This document shows positions 46,840 through 55,417 of a DNA stretch of 64,000 bases, piece by piece. The notes under the pieces are model-generated. The model saw nothing but the letters and a program-made list of their open reading frames with translations. It had not been told where the DNA came from and did no database searches. The stretch spans positions 1-64,000 of the forward strand of contig DDPF01000003.1 of assembly GCA_002342065.1 (NCBI GenBank), read 5' to 3'. The position numbers were made by a program, and so were the translations under genes. Origin of the DNA: Bacteroidetes bacterium UBA2475 (GTDB lineage Bacteria > Bacteroidota > Bacteroidia > B-17B0 > Aurantibacillaceae). Position 1 is the stretch's first letter; the number at the start of each line of letters is the position of its first letter.

Positions 46840-48363
46840 TTATTTTTTTCCGGCTGCTTTATCCATTGCCTCAAGCATCTTAAGCATTTCGGGAACCTGA
46901 TCGGCACTTAAACGTTTTGCTTTGATCTTTTTATCCTTATCCAAAATATAAATTACCGGAGTAGAATAAATATCAAAACGTTCTTTTAAGTTATTTAAGT
47001 GTACCGGATCAAACACATTTATAAAATCAAGTTTCTTTTCATTTATAAATTTGCGCCAGGTCTCAAAATCATCTTTAGTTTGCACGGCAAATACTTTAAA
47101 GTCAACTTTGCCTTTCAGGTCTTTTAAATTCTCGCTTAGTTTAGGTATCTCTGTTTGACAATGACCACAGTCTGAAGCCCAAAAAACCAATACTGTGTAT
47201 TTTGCTTTAATAGTATAAAGCGTGGTGAACATTGGTGTTAACTTCTCTAAATTCTTATAATAAAGATCGGTAACGCTTTTGCTTGTTTTAGCTGTATCAA
47301 AGCCCATTTTCATTACTTGTTTACCATAAAGGGTATCTATCATATACAACTCTGCTACTTTAGATTCTAATAATAAATTACGTAGGATATCAGTACGTTC
47401 TTTAATTTTTGTAACGGTCTCTGCGCTGTAAACCCCACACTTAACTGCTTTTCCGCTTATAATGTATTTATCGGCTAGGTGTACAAATACTTTATCAAAG
47501 CCCATTATTTTACTTTGCTCATATTTGTATGTAAAGTGCCCTAATAATAAATTATAGACCAAATTACACTCATTACATTTTCCTAAGATCATGTCCAGCT
47601 CCTGAATAACCGTATCAGGATGTTGCACTATTACATTATCAAAATATTTTTTTATACGGTCATCAAAAAATGGTGTGCGGATAATGCGTTCGTCTTTAAA
47701 ATCAATGCCGTCAAAATAATGACTCTTGTAATAATAGTATTGGTACAAACTATCCGGGCGACCATTTTTTGCTTTTGGAATTTCTTTTGGTTCTTTTTCT
47801 GTTTTAAGGTTAAGCACATCGTAAACAAAAGTTCCTTTAACGCTTTCCATAAATTCAGCTTCAAACTTTTTAACATCAGCGTTAAGTTCTTTTAATTTAT
47901 CGTTTACATATTTGGCACTATCAGCTTTGCTTTTTCCTTTGGTTGCTTCTCTTATTTTTCCAAACTCAAGATTTTTATTGGTAATGAATTTAATGTAAGA
48001 GAAGAATTGTTCATTCTCTTTATTTCCAACCGATTTTAAAGTATTTACAATATCCGCCTGATCGGTATTAACAGTAAATTTTTGATTTTCGTTTATGAAA
48101 AAATCAAAGTAAATAGATTTTTCCTGGCTAACTAAAGTGTATACTCCTTTATCAAGGTCTTTTTTTCCTTTAAATTGTATAAGACCATTCTTTACTTTTT
48201 TACACGTGTCGGCAATATATTGTTGGTCAAAGGTATACTTCACCAAATACATCATGGTATCTTTACAACCTTTAAAATTAAATTTAATATCAAAACCGCC
48301 CTGAGCGTTCGACGAAAAAGAAAATGTAAAAATTGCTGCCAGTAAAAGAATTATTTTTTTCAT
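46840..48363 (-). CDS. Periplasmic DUF4369/DUF5106-thioredoxin protein (tandem copy 2)
   Basis: Exported protein of 507 aa. The signal peptide (1-20, ending SSNAQ) is followed by a DUF4369-like domain (FDIKFNFKGCKDTMMYLVKY, then KKVKNGLIQFKGKKDLDKGV), a long helical DUF5106-like middle (about 120-370; PKAKNGRPDSLYQYYYYKSH) and a TlpA-type thioredoxin domain with CGHC in VFWASDCGHCQTEIPKL (about 395). It likely acts as a periplasmic disulfide oxidoreductase. The upstream minus-strand neighbour is a close paralogue. The natural partner proteins are unknown. Confidence 0.85.
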   Translation of the reverse strand: MKKIILLLAAIFTFSFSSNAQGGFDIKFNFKGCKDTMMYLVKYTFDQQYIADTCKKVKNGLIQFKGKKDLDKGVYTLVSQEKSIYFDFFINENQKFTVNTDQADIVNTLKSVGNKENEQFFSYIKFITNKNLEFGKIREATKGKSKADSAKYVNDKLKELNADVKKFEAEFMESVKGTFVYDVLNLKTEKEPKEIPKAKNGRPDSLYQYYYYKSHYFDGIDFKDERIIRTPFFDDRIKKYFDNVIVQHPDTVIQELDMILGKCNECNLVYNLLLGHFTYKYEQSKIMGFDKVFVHLADKYIISGKAVKCGVYSAETVTKIKERTDILRNLLLESKVAELYMIDTLYGKQVMKMGFDTAKTSKSVTDLYYKNLEKLTPMFTTLYTIKAKYTVLVFWASDCGHCQTEIPKLSENLKDLKGKVDFKVFAVQTKDDFETWRKFINEKKLDFINVFDPVHLNNLKERFDIYSTPVIYILDKDKKIKAKRLSADQVPEMLKMLEAMDKAAGKK

Positions 48364-48398
48364 AAAAAATTTATTTTTGTGCTCTTAGTTTTTTAGTT

Positions 48399-49937
48399 TT
48401 AGCTTTTCTTCTTGTCAACCTCTTCCATAATCTTTATGATCTCAACAACTTGTTCGGCCGATAATTTTTTTGCTTTAATACGTTTGTCTTTATCCAAAAT
48501 ATAAATTACCGGTGTAGCAAAAATATCAAACTTATCTCTTAAATTATTAAAGGGAATACCCTCGTACACATTTATAAAATCCAATTTCTTGTCAACTATA
48601 AATTTACACCATTTCTCAAAGAGATCAGCTTTAGTTTGCACAGCAAATACTTTAAAGTCTACTTTACCTTTTATGGCCGCTAAATTCTCTTGTAATTTAG
48701 GCATCTCTGTCTGGCAGTGACCACAATCTTCGGCCCAAAAAACAAGGATAGTATATTTAGCGTTAACAGAGTAAAGGCTTTTATACAATGGTGCTATCCT
48801 ATCGATATTATTATTATAAAGATCGCTGATACTTACAGTTGTTTTAGCGGTATCGAAACCCATTTTACGAATGGCCTTTCCGCCAATACTATCAAACATT
48901 TGTATATCCGGAACTTTTGCACCTGTTAATAAATTACGTGTAATATCCACACGCTCCTTTATTTTTTTCACTGTTTCTTCCGTATAAACGCCCGGGGCTT
49001 TTCCGCTAATAATATATTTATCGCAAATATGCACAAAGGCTTTTTCAAAAGTTACCGTGTTACCTTTATTATCAAAGGTCATTGTTTTATTATTCTCGAA
49101 CTTATAGGTTAAATAGCCTATCATAGAATTATACACATCTGTTCCCTGCGTACATTTTGCGAAGAACTTATCCATTTCAACAATAAATGTATCAGGGTGC
49201 TGAACAATAACGGTCTCGAAATATTTTTTTACGCGGTCAGCAAAAAATGGCGTGCGAATGATGCGGTTATCATTTAGATCCATCCCATCAAAATAATGTG
49301 CTTTATAATAAAAGTATTGGTAGGTACTATCAGGGCGACCGTTCTTTGCTTTCGGGATCTCAGTAGGATATTTTTCTTTATTTAAATTCAGGAAGTCTAA
49401 AATAAAACTGCCTTTGTTCTTTAAACTAAAATCATCTTCAAATTTTTTGGTCTCTTCGCTAAATAATTTTTGTTTTTCGGTAAGAAAAGCAACACTGTCT
49501 TTTCTGCCTTTAGATTCTTGAATGATCTTACCAAATTCCTTGCTTTTATTGGTCATGTATTTCATGTACGTAAAAGCCAGTTCGTTCTCTTTACTTCCGT
49601 CGGCCTTTAAAGTATTTACCATATCAGCAAAGTCTGAAGAGATAGTAAATTTTTTATCTTCGTTCACGAAGATCTGAAAATAGAAAGAAGATTTATTTTC
49701 GCCTACAATGGCGTAAACACCTTTTTCAAGATCTTCTTTACCCTTAAATTGAATTTTGCCGTTCTTTACTTTTTTGCAACTGTCTACTATAAAATTGGAA
49801 GTGAAATAATATCTAACCAAATACATGGAGGTATCTTGGCAGCCTTTTAAATTTAACTTAATATCGTAACCGGTTTGTGCCTTTGTTGAAAATGAAAAAA
49901 TGAAAAGCGCAAGGCACACAAGGGTAAATTTTTTCAT
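48399..49937 (-). CDS. Periplasmic DUF4369/DUF5106-thioredoxin protein (tandem copy 1)
   Basis: Exported protein of 512 aa, same architecture as its downstream copy: signal peptide (1-20, ending STKAQ), DUF4369-like domain (YDIKLNLKGCQDTSMYLVRY), DUF5106-like region (PKAKNGRPDSTYQYFYYKAH, then HPDTFIVEMDKFFAKC) and thioredoxin CGHC (WAEDCGHCQTEMPKLQENL). A TAAATTTG box on the minus strand (49968-49961) overlaps the end of the peptidase gene upstream, so it may have its own promoter. An extra stretch around FDNKGNTVTFEK distinguishes it from copy 2. Confidence 0.85.
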   Translation of the reverse strand: MKKFTLVCLALFIFSFSTKAQTGYDIKLNLKGCQDTSMYLVRYYFTSNFIVDSCKKVKNGKIQFKGKEDLEKGVYAIVGENKSSFYFQIFVNEDKKFTISSDFADMVNTLKADGSKENELAFTYMKYMTNKSKEFGKIIQESKGRKDSVAFLTEKQKLFSEETKKFEDDFSLKNKGSFILDFLNLNKEKYPTEIPKAKNGRPDSTYQYFYYKAHYFDGMDLNDNRIIRTPFFADRVKKYFETVIVQHPDTFIVEMDKFFAKCTQGTDVYNSMIGYLTYKFENNKTMTFDNKGNTVTFEKAFVHICDKYIISGKAPGVYTEETVKKIKERVDITRNLLTGAKVPDIQMFDSIGGKAIRKMGFDTAKTTVSISDLYNNNIDRIAPLYKSLYSVNAKYTILVFWAEDCGHCQTEMPKLQENLAAIKGKVDFKVFAVQTKADLFEKWCKFIVDKKLDFINVYEGIPFNNLRDKFDIFATPVIYILDKDKRIKAKKLSAEQVVEIIKIMEEVDKKKS

Positions 49938-49952
49938 AATAAAAGATTTTGT

Positions 49953-50993
49953 TTAGTTACCAAATTTAATGATTGTTTTATCTTGCTTCAAATCTTGTAC
50001 CAATTTTTTGAGGTTACCTTTATAAAATTTGTTAAAAACCGCGTCTAAACTGTCTTGCATGCTATCATACTGTTCAAAATCAACAAAATAAGCATTCTTA
50101 AACTTAAAAATATCTTCTTTTTTTGATAAGAATTTTGATCGGTCATTTAATGGCAAAAGATCTATACTATCTGCGATATTATACAGAGCTTTTAATTTTA
50201 AAACCTGTTTATTTTTTTTATCAATAATTGTTGGATAATAGCTTCTTAAAAAATTTGCCTGCCTTATCATGTACCTTGTATAAACAGCATTATCAGAAAA
50301 ATTATTTAAATAAATTTTTAATGCCGTTGTATCATTCTTCAAAAATTGTAAGGTTGCTTTATGTGCAATAAAACTGGCAATATTTTCATTGAATTCAACA
50401 TTGTTGGCGGCATAATAAGTGGCGTGAAGTAATTCGTGGAACAACAGATTACAAAGCGATCCTTTGCTGCGATGTAACATCGAACTTAGTAAAGGATCGT
50501 TTAACCAACCCAAAGTGCTCCAGGCCGAAACGCTTCTCAGGTCTACATCGTAGCCCAATGCCACTAAGTGGTTAAACTCTTTTTGAGCAAGTTCTTTTTT
50601 AAAAAAACCTTTATAACTAACTCTTCCAACCAATGGAAATTTCCATTCAAACGCATCTAAAGCATAAGGTGCGCTTGCAGTTATTACCCATAAAATTGGT
50701 TTACCTTTTTGATCGTAAATTTTGGTAAAATTTTTTGTAGGCAAATAACCTAAACTATCAATAGAGTAAGCTTTTATTTTTTCTATCAACAGAATATTAT
50801 GTTTTTCCTGCTCATTTAAACTGTTATTTGTTTGGTACGAAGTAATGCTTTCTGTATTCAATAAAATCTTTAGCTGACCCCTGCCCTGCTCAATTAAATA
50901 AACACATGTTTTATAATTTATAACACAAATAATTGTGAGGCCAAAGAATAAATACCCAAAAATCAATCTTATCCACCTAAAAACAACCATCAT
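49953..50993 (-). CDS. Putative aminopeptidase-like zinc metallopeptidase
   Basis: Protein of 346 aa from the ATG at 50993. Upstream ATGs at 51020 and 51110 give cytosolic, overlapping extensions and are less likely. It begins with a membrane anchor (WIRLIFGYLFFGLTIICVIN). The zinc motif HELLH lies in LLFHELLHATYYAANNVEFN, followed by ENIASFIAHKATL with the third ligand Glu. This is the putative aminopeptidase family (DUF2265-like). It may trim periplasmic peptides. It diverges from the next gene over 46 bases and is followed by the thioredoxin-fold pair. Confidence 0.75.
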   Translation of the reverse strand: MMVVFRWIRLIFGYLFFGLTIICVINYKTCVYLIEQGRGQLKILLNTESITSYQTNNSLNEQEKHNILLIEKIKAYSIDSLGYLPTKNFTKIYDQKGKPILWVITASAPYALDAFEWKFPLVGRVSYKGFFKKELAQKEFNHLVALGYDVDLRSVSAWSTLGWLNDPLLSSMLHRSKGSLCNLLFHELLHATYYAANNVEFNENIASFIAHKATLQFLKNDTTALKIYLNNFSDNAVYTRYMIRQANFLRSYYPTIIDKKNKQVLKLKALYNIADSIDLLPLNDRSKFLSKKEDIFKFKNAYFVDFEQYDSMQDSLDAVFNKFYKGNLKKLVQDLKQDKTIIKFGN

Positions 50994-51006
50994 TGTTGCA
51001 TATTTG

Positions 51007-51014
51007 TATCTTTG
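51007..51014 (+). promoter_or_regulatory. -7 promoter box
   Basis: TATCTTTG, exact TAnnTTTG, 25 bases before the ATG at 51040 in the divergent gap. Confidence 0.5.
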
Positions 51015-51039
51015 CGTCATATATTCAGTTATAAAATTA

Positions 51040-51969
51040 ATGTTTAAAAAGGCCATATTCTGTTTTTTTCTTTTAATTAACGTATTTGCATTGTCGCAAA
51101 AAAACGACACTACTTATACTAAACTAAGACTGGCCGAAAAAGAAATAATAAAAATTGAAAAGGGTTTTAACAGTCGCAAAGAGGCCGACAGAATAGAAGC
51201 CAATAAAAAATTAATTGTTGCCTGGGATGCTATTATTGACGATCCTAAAATTTTAATTTATCCATTTGATAGTATAAAAGGTATTTCAATTCTGAGTCCT
51301 AAAGACAAAAAATTTAAATTAATTACCTGGAACTTAAATAAGGATGATGGCACACATGCATTCTTTGGTTATTTGGTTGTAAATAATAGTAAACGCATAA
51401 AGAAAGGTCTTTTTAAACACGAGACCATTGAAGCTTTTGAGCATTTTAAATTATCAGATAAGTCTGCCGGCATAAAAAATCCTGAAACATATATAGGCAC
51501 AACCGACAAATGGTTTGGCATGTTGTATACTTCTTTAATTGAGTGTGACGGTTTTTATACATTAATAGCCTGGGATGGTAACGATAAACTCATACAACGC
51601 AAATTTATTGATGTGTTATATTTTAAAGCCGATGGCACACCCGTTTTTGGAAAGGATGTTTTTAAATTTCCGCGCAAAAACCCAAGACGTTTAATGTTTG
51701 AATGGAGCAGCGAAGTAACCATGAGCGTAAAATATGATAACAAGAGAAACCAAATTGTATACAGCCATTTAGCCCCTAAACAGGAAGGCGGTCTGCTCGA
51801 AGGCCAGTTCCAGTACTACGGCCCTGATGGCACTTTTGATGCCCTTGAATTACGGAAAGACAAGTGGATAACCATTGAAGACATTGACGCCCGTAACGAT
51901 AAGAACAAAAATGATAAGGCCGAAAAACCCGACCCTAACAAACAAACACCCATTTTTACCCCCAAATAA
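51040..51969 (+). CDS. Conserved secreted protein of unknown function
   Basis: Protein of 309 aa from the ATG at 51040, chosen because it gives a signal peptide (MFKKAIFCFFLLINVFALSQ) and follows a good -7 box; a longer frame from 50935 would start inside the divergent gene. The mature part includes FDSIKGISILSPKDKKFKLI and TWNLNKDDGTHAFFGYLVVN, and a Lys/Asp-rich tail. I recognise no catalytic motif. Proteins of this look are common in Bacteroidota genomes, but I cannot assign a family. Confidence 0.7.
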   Translation: MFKKAIFCFFLLINVFALSQKNDTTYTKLRLAEKEIIKIEKGFNSRKEADRIEANKKLIVAWDAIIDDPKILIYPFDSIKGISILSPKDKKFKLITWNLNKDDGTHAFFGYLVVNNSKRIKKGLFKHETIEAFEHFKLSDKSAGIKNPETYIGTTDKWFGMLYTSLIECDGFYTLIAWDGNDKLIQRKFIDVLYFKADGTPVFGKDVFKFPRKNPRRLMFEWSSEVTMSVKYDNKRNQIVYSHLAPKQEGGLLEGQFQYYGPDGTFDALELRKDKWITIEDIDARNDKNKNDKAEKPDPNKQTPIFTPK

Positions 51970-52015
51970 AGTATGATTTTCGTTTATTTTTTGTATCTTA
52001 GGTGCATAAGAATAG

Positions 52016-52300
52016 ATGAAACTTGATCTTAAAATAAAAAGTACTCTTTTATTTGCTTTTCTACTGCAAATTAATGTCATTTTTGCCTCTATAACCCCAA
52101 AAGATCTTAGAACTCAGCAAAAACCTATTCTTATTAAAGAGAATAAAGGCCAGGTACATTGGCAACAGGTTAAAACTATTTCTCTGAACAAAACCAGTCA
52201 TCACCAGATCTCAATTTCTAATTTAGCAGCAAGTATTTATTTTTTTGTTGGACGACAGAACAAACTTATCGTAAAACAAAAAATTATTGTTACTAATTAA
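52016..52300 (+). CDS. Small exported protein ending in a truncated T9SS-type tail
   Basis: Protein of 94 aa: signal peptide (about 1-25, ending VIFAS), a 35-residue middle, and an end that matches the last part of a type A sorting domain. ISNLAASIYFFVGRQNKLIV closely resembles VNNLSAGIYFIVGDSGHQLI of the glycine-rich cargo 2.1 kb downstream, and both end KIIV plus two or three residues. The front half of the sorting domain (FPNP motif) is missing. It could be a relic of a larger cargo or a real micro-cargo. A TATCTTAG box (51994-52001) lies 15 bases before the ATG. Confidence 0.55.
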   Translation: MKLDLKIKSTLLFAFLLQINVIFASITPKDLRTQQKPILIKENKGQVHWQQVKTISLNKTSHHQISISNLAASIYFFVGRQNKLIVKQKIIVTN

Positions 52301-52316
52301 GTTAAAAGAGAACTAA

Positions 52317-52697
52317 ATGAAAAACCTGGTAATACCTGCGACAAAAAAAACACCTGAGATAATTTTCCTTGCATCCGGAGAGTTACTAATGATCACAGGT
52401 AGTTCGTTCCCTGAGAATGTGAACAAATTTTATCAGCCTATTGTTGACTGGTTAGAAGAATTAAAAAAATCGCGGCCTGCAAAGGTTAATATTACTTTTG
52501 ACCTTGAAAATGTAAATACTTCCAGTGCTCGAATATTTTTACAGATCCTAAGATCGGTGTCTGAGATCGCTAAGGATAAAAAAGGTTTACGCGTTATCTG
52601 GAAATACGAGAACGAAGACAAGGACATGTTAGAACAAGGTGAAACTTTAGAAAAGATCCTTAAACGCCCATTTGAATACATCGAAAAAGCAGGTTAA
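52317..52697 (+). CDS. SiaC-family (DUF1987) regulatory phosphoprotein
   Basis: Protein of 126 aa. The DUF1987 pattern is clear: MITGSSFPENVNKFYQPIVD, then ITFDLENVNTSSARIFLQIL, with the NTSSA motif that holds the phosphorylated residue in SiaC-like proteins. In Pseudomonas, SiaC is switched by a kinase (SiaB) and a PP2C phosphatase (SiaA) to control a diguanylate cyclase. No such partners are adjacent here. It starts 16 bases after the mini-tail gene. Cytoplasmic. Confidence 0.8.
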   Translation: MKNLVIPATKKTPEIIFLASGELLMITGSSFPENVNKFYQPIVDWLEELKKSRPAKVNITFDLENVNTSSARIFLQILRSVSEIAKDKKGLRVIWKYENEDKDMLEQGETLEKILKRPFEYIEKAG

Positions 52698-52788
52698 CTT
52701 ATTAATTTATTATTTTGAAGGTAACGATCACAAAACTATTTCTCAAAAAATAATAGTTGCAAAATAAAATTTAAAACAAGTAAAAAAA

Positions 52789-54405
52789 ATGAAAAACATG
52801 TACAAATTAGTCACGGCAGGTTTAATTACTATGGCCGTTCAGTCAACCAACGCACAGTGTATTGTGCCAACACTTGTAACAGCAACACCAAGTGTAATGT
52901 GTGCAGGTGCAACAACAACTTTAAATGCTACTTCAGTAGGAAGTTCCATCAACTGGTATACAGTTGCAATTGGTGGTACACCAACAGGCACAAGTACTAG
53001 TGGTGGTAATTATACAATTACACCGGTTGTAACAAATACATATTACGCCGAAGCATTTGTTGCCGCAGCAACCAGCGGAACTACAATTTTAAATTATACG
53101 GGTGCTATGCAACAATTTGTTATTCCGGTTGGGGTAACTTCCATCACTATACAGGCAGCTGGCGCGCAAGGCTTAAGTGGCACTAATGGACTTGTTGGAA
53201 CAGGTGGTTTAGGCGGAATTGTTACTGGCGTTTTAGCTGTAACACCCGGACAAACATTAAATGTTTATGTTGGTGGACAAAATGGATATAACGGCGGTGG
53301 GCTTGCCGGAGTTAGCGGAACAAATACTTCCGGTAATGGCGGTGGAGCATCAGATGTTCGTATTAACGGCATCACACTTGCAGATAGAGTTATTGTTGCC
53401 GGTGGCGGCGGTGGCGGCGCAGGTGGCCCGCAAGGTAGCTGTACAGGCGGCCCGGGTGGTAACGGCGGTGTCGGTGGAAATACTATTGGAGGTTCAGGAA
53501 CAGCCGGAACAGGTTGTGGTACTGGGGGTACCGGTGGTACTGGTGGGGATCAATCAAGTGGTGGTATTGGCGGTATAGGAAATGCAAATTGCTCAACTAC
53601 CGCAGGTACAGGTACCGTTGGTGTATTAGGAATTGGTGGAGATGGTGGCGCGGGAGTTCTTGGTTGTGCCGGTTATACTGGTTCTGGCGGCGGTGGCGGC
53701 GGCGGCGGATATTATGGTGGTGCTGGCGGCGGCGGCGGTGCCGGCGGCGGCGGCGGCGCATGGTCTGGCGGCGGTGGCGGCGGAGGTTCTTCTTATACAG
53801 GATCTCTAACAAGCACGAGTTTTTCGGCTGGTGCACAAACAGGTAACGGACAGGTAATTATTTACGGCTTTAGCGGTGGTTGCGTTTCTGCATCACGTAC
53901 AGCTGTATCTTTTACAGTTAATCCAACACCAACAGTTACTGCAAGTTCAAGCGCAAGTTTAATTTGTTCAGGACAAACTGCAACTTTAACAGCGAATGGT
54001 GCCACAACTTATTCATGGAACACAACTGCAACAACAACTGTAATAGCAGTTTCTCCAACAGTTACAACTTCTTATTCGGTTACAGGTACAACAAATGGCT
54101 GTGTGGGTTCTGTTTCTATCACGCAATCAGTTTCTGCATGTACAGGTATTGCAGGTGTAAATTCAAGCGAAGCATTATTAATAAAAATTTATCCTAATCC
54201 AAGCAAAGGCGACTTTAATGTTTCTGCTGAAATAGATCTGAATTTATCACTTGTAAATAATTTAGGACAGGTAGTGAAAGTTATTTCTCTAAATGCACAA
54301 AACAATTACAAAGCACAAGTAAATAATTTATCTGCCGGTATTTATTTTATTGTTGGTGATAGTGGCCATCAATTAATTTCACAAAAAATTATTGTAAACA
54401 AATAA
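52789..54405 (+). CDS. Glycine-rich T9SS cargo protein
   Basis: Secreted protein of 538 aa. A signal peptide (1-23, ending STNAQ) is followed by an Ig-like repeat (PTLVTATPSVMCAGATTTLN), a glycine-rich domain (about 100-365) beginning TILNYTGAMQQFVIPVGVTS, and a second Ig-like/PKD-type repeat (PTPTVTASSSASLICSGQTA). The type A tail has LIKIYPNPSKGDFNVSAEI and VNNLSAGIYFIVG. Gly runs reach eight residues. Such Gly-rich modules occur in adhesive surface proteins. The GGC-rich coding stretch is far more GC-rich than its surroundings. Confidence 0.85.
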   Translation: MKNMYKLVTAGLITMAVQSTNAQCIVPTLVTATPSVMCAGATTTLNATSVGSSINWYTVAIGGTPTGTSTSGGNYTITPVVTNTYYAEAFVAAATSGTTILNYTGAMQQFVIPVGVTSITIQAAGAQGLSGTNGLVGTGGLGGIVTGVLAVTPGQTLNVYVGGQNGYNGGGLAGVSGTNTSGNGGGASDVRINGITLADRVIVAGGGGGGAGGPQGSCTGGPGGNGGVGGNTIGGSGTAGTGCGTGGTGGTGGDQSSGGIGGIGNANCSTTAGTGTVGVLGIGGDGGAGVLGCAGYTGSGGGGGGGGYYGGAGGGGGAGGGGGAWSGGGGGGGSSYTGSLTSTSFSAGAQTGNGQVIIYGFSGGCVSASRTAVSFTVNPTPTVTASSSASLICSGQTATLTANGATTYSWNTTATTTVIAVSPTVTTSYSVTGTTNGCVGSVSITQSVSACTGIAGVNSSEALLIKIYPNPSKGDFNVSAEIDLNLSLVNNLGQVVKVISLNAQNNYKAQVNNLSAGIYFIVGDSGHQLISQKIIVNK

Positions 54406-54424
54406 ACTATCATATTCTACTCTT

Positions 54425-54453
54425 AAGGGGGAGGCCAATGGTCTCCCTTTTTT
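54425..54453 (+). terminator. Rho-independent terminator of the glycine-rich cargo gene
   Basis: GGGAGGCC (54429-54436) pairs with GGTCTCCC (54440-54447) through one G-U, loop AAT, followed by six T. 20 bases beyond the stop. Confidence 0.9.
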
Positions 54454-54508
54454 ATTTTAGCACAGTTTAGTTTGTTCTTTTTGATTACCTTGTACAAAAT
54501 TAAAGGTA

Positions 54509-55360
54509 CTGAAAAATATTTTCCTATATCTGCTCGCATTTCTCCTTATCGCTTCCTGCACGGTAAAAAAACGTAGTTACCGCAAAGGCTATTATGTCGA
54601 CTGGTCACACAGTAGACATAAAACACATTCAAAACCCGAGATCGTAGCGAAAAATTCTGATACAATTCAATACAGCTCCAAAAAAACAAAGATCACAAAA
54701 AACGAAGGGTCAGTTTTGTTAGCCGATAACGAAAAAAGTTTTAATAAGTTCCCATCAAAACAAGCACTTTTAACTCTTGGTTCAGACACATGCGGTGATA
54801 TTATTACACTCAGATCGGGAGAAGAGATAATTGCAAAAGTAAAAGAGATAACAAGTGAACTCGTAAAATATAAAAAATGCGATCATTTAAGTGGACCATT
54901 ATATTCTGCTGCAAAGTCTTCTATTATAAAAATTAAATATACTAATGGCACCGAAGATGTTTTTGAAAGTGAAAAAGTAGTTACACATAACGAAACGGTA
55001 ACTACCGAAAAACCAATACCTGACACAACGCTTCATCCTGCTTCTATTTTATCACTAGTACTTTCCGTTTTATCTATCTTTTTATTTTTTGCATTTATTT
55101 TATTTGTTACTATCGCTTTTAGTTGGGGAGGCTCTACGCTGCTTTTTTTATTATCGATCGCAATACTTTTACTTTTAATAGGGATCCTGGTCATATCTAT
55201 AAATTCTGCCAAAAAAGCCATTAGAGCTATCAAGGGTAAGCCTGAGGAATATGTTGGAGAGGATATGGCCCAGGTAGCAAGGATAATATCATGGATCATA
55301 TTGATCGCCTACCTTGTTGGCGTGGCCTTTTTGCTTTATGTGTTTACTTTATATTTCTAA
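54509..55360 (+). CDS. Membrane lipoprotein with three C-terminal helices, apparently non-ATG start
   Basis: The frame stays open upstream to 54485, and the in-frame translation from 54509 is a textbook lipoprotein leader (LKNIFLYLLAFLLIASC, then TVKKRSYRKGYYVDWSHS). It therefore probably starts at the CTG at 54509 (283 aa) rather than at the TTG at 54716, which would discard the export signal. The middle (GDIITLRSGEEIIAKVKEIT, then SIIKIKYTNGTEDVF) is a domain common in Bacteroidota membrane proteins. The C-terminus has three hydrophobic spans (about residues 180-205, 212-232 and 258-280). Either a rare CTG start is used or the ATG has been lost. Confidence 0.65.
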   Translation: MKNIFLYLLAFLLIASCTVKKRSYRKGYYVDWSHSRHKTHSKPEIVAKNSDTIQYSSKKTKITKNEGSVLLADNEKSFNKFPSKQALLTLGSDTCGDIITLRSGEEIIAKVKEITSELVKYKKCDHLSGPLYSAAKSSIIKIKYTNGTEDVFESEKVVTHNETVTTEKPIPDTTLHPASILSLVLSVLSIFLFFAFILFVTIAFSWGGSTLLFLLSIAILLLLIGILVISINSAKKAIRAIKGKPEEYVGEDMAQVARIISWIILIAYLVGVAFLLYVFTLYF

Positions 55361-55417
55361 AAGCCATCATTTTTATTTCACGGAATTTACAATACCTTTA
55401 GCTTTTAAAATTGTTTT

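Noticed and set aside
53514..53846. Trp/Arg-rich frames in the glycine-rich gene
   Set aside because: Frame-shifted readings of GGC/GGT repeats; the Gly frame continues into a clear T9SS tail.
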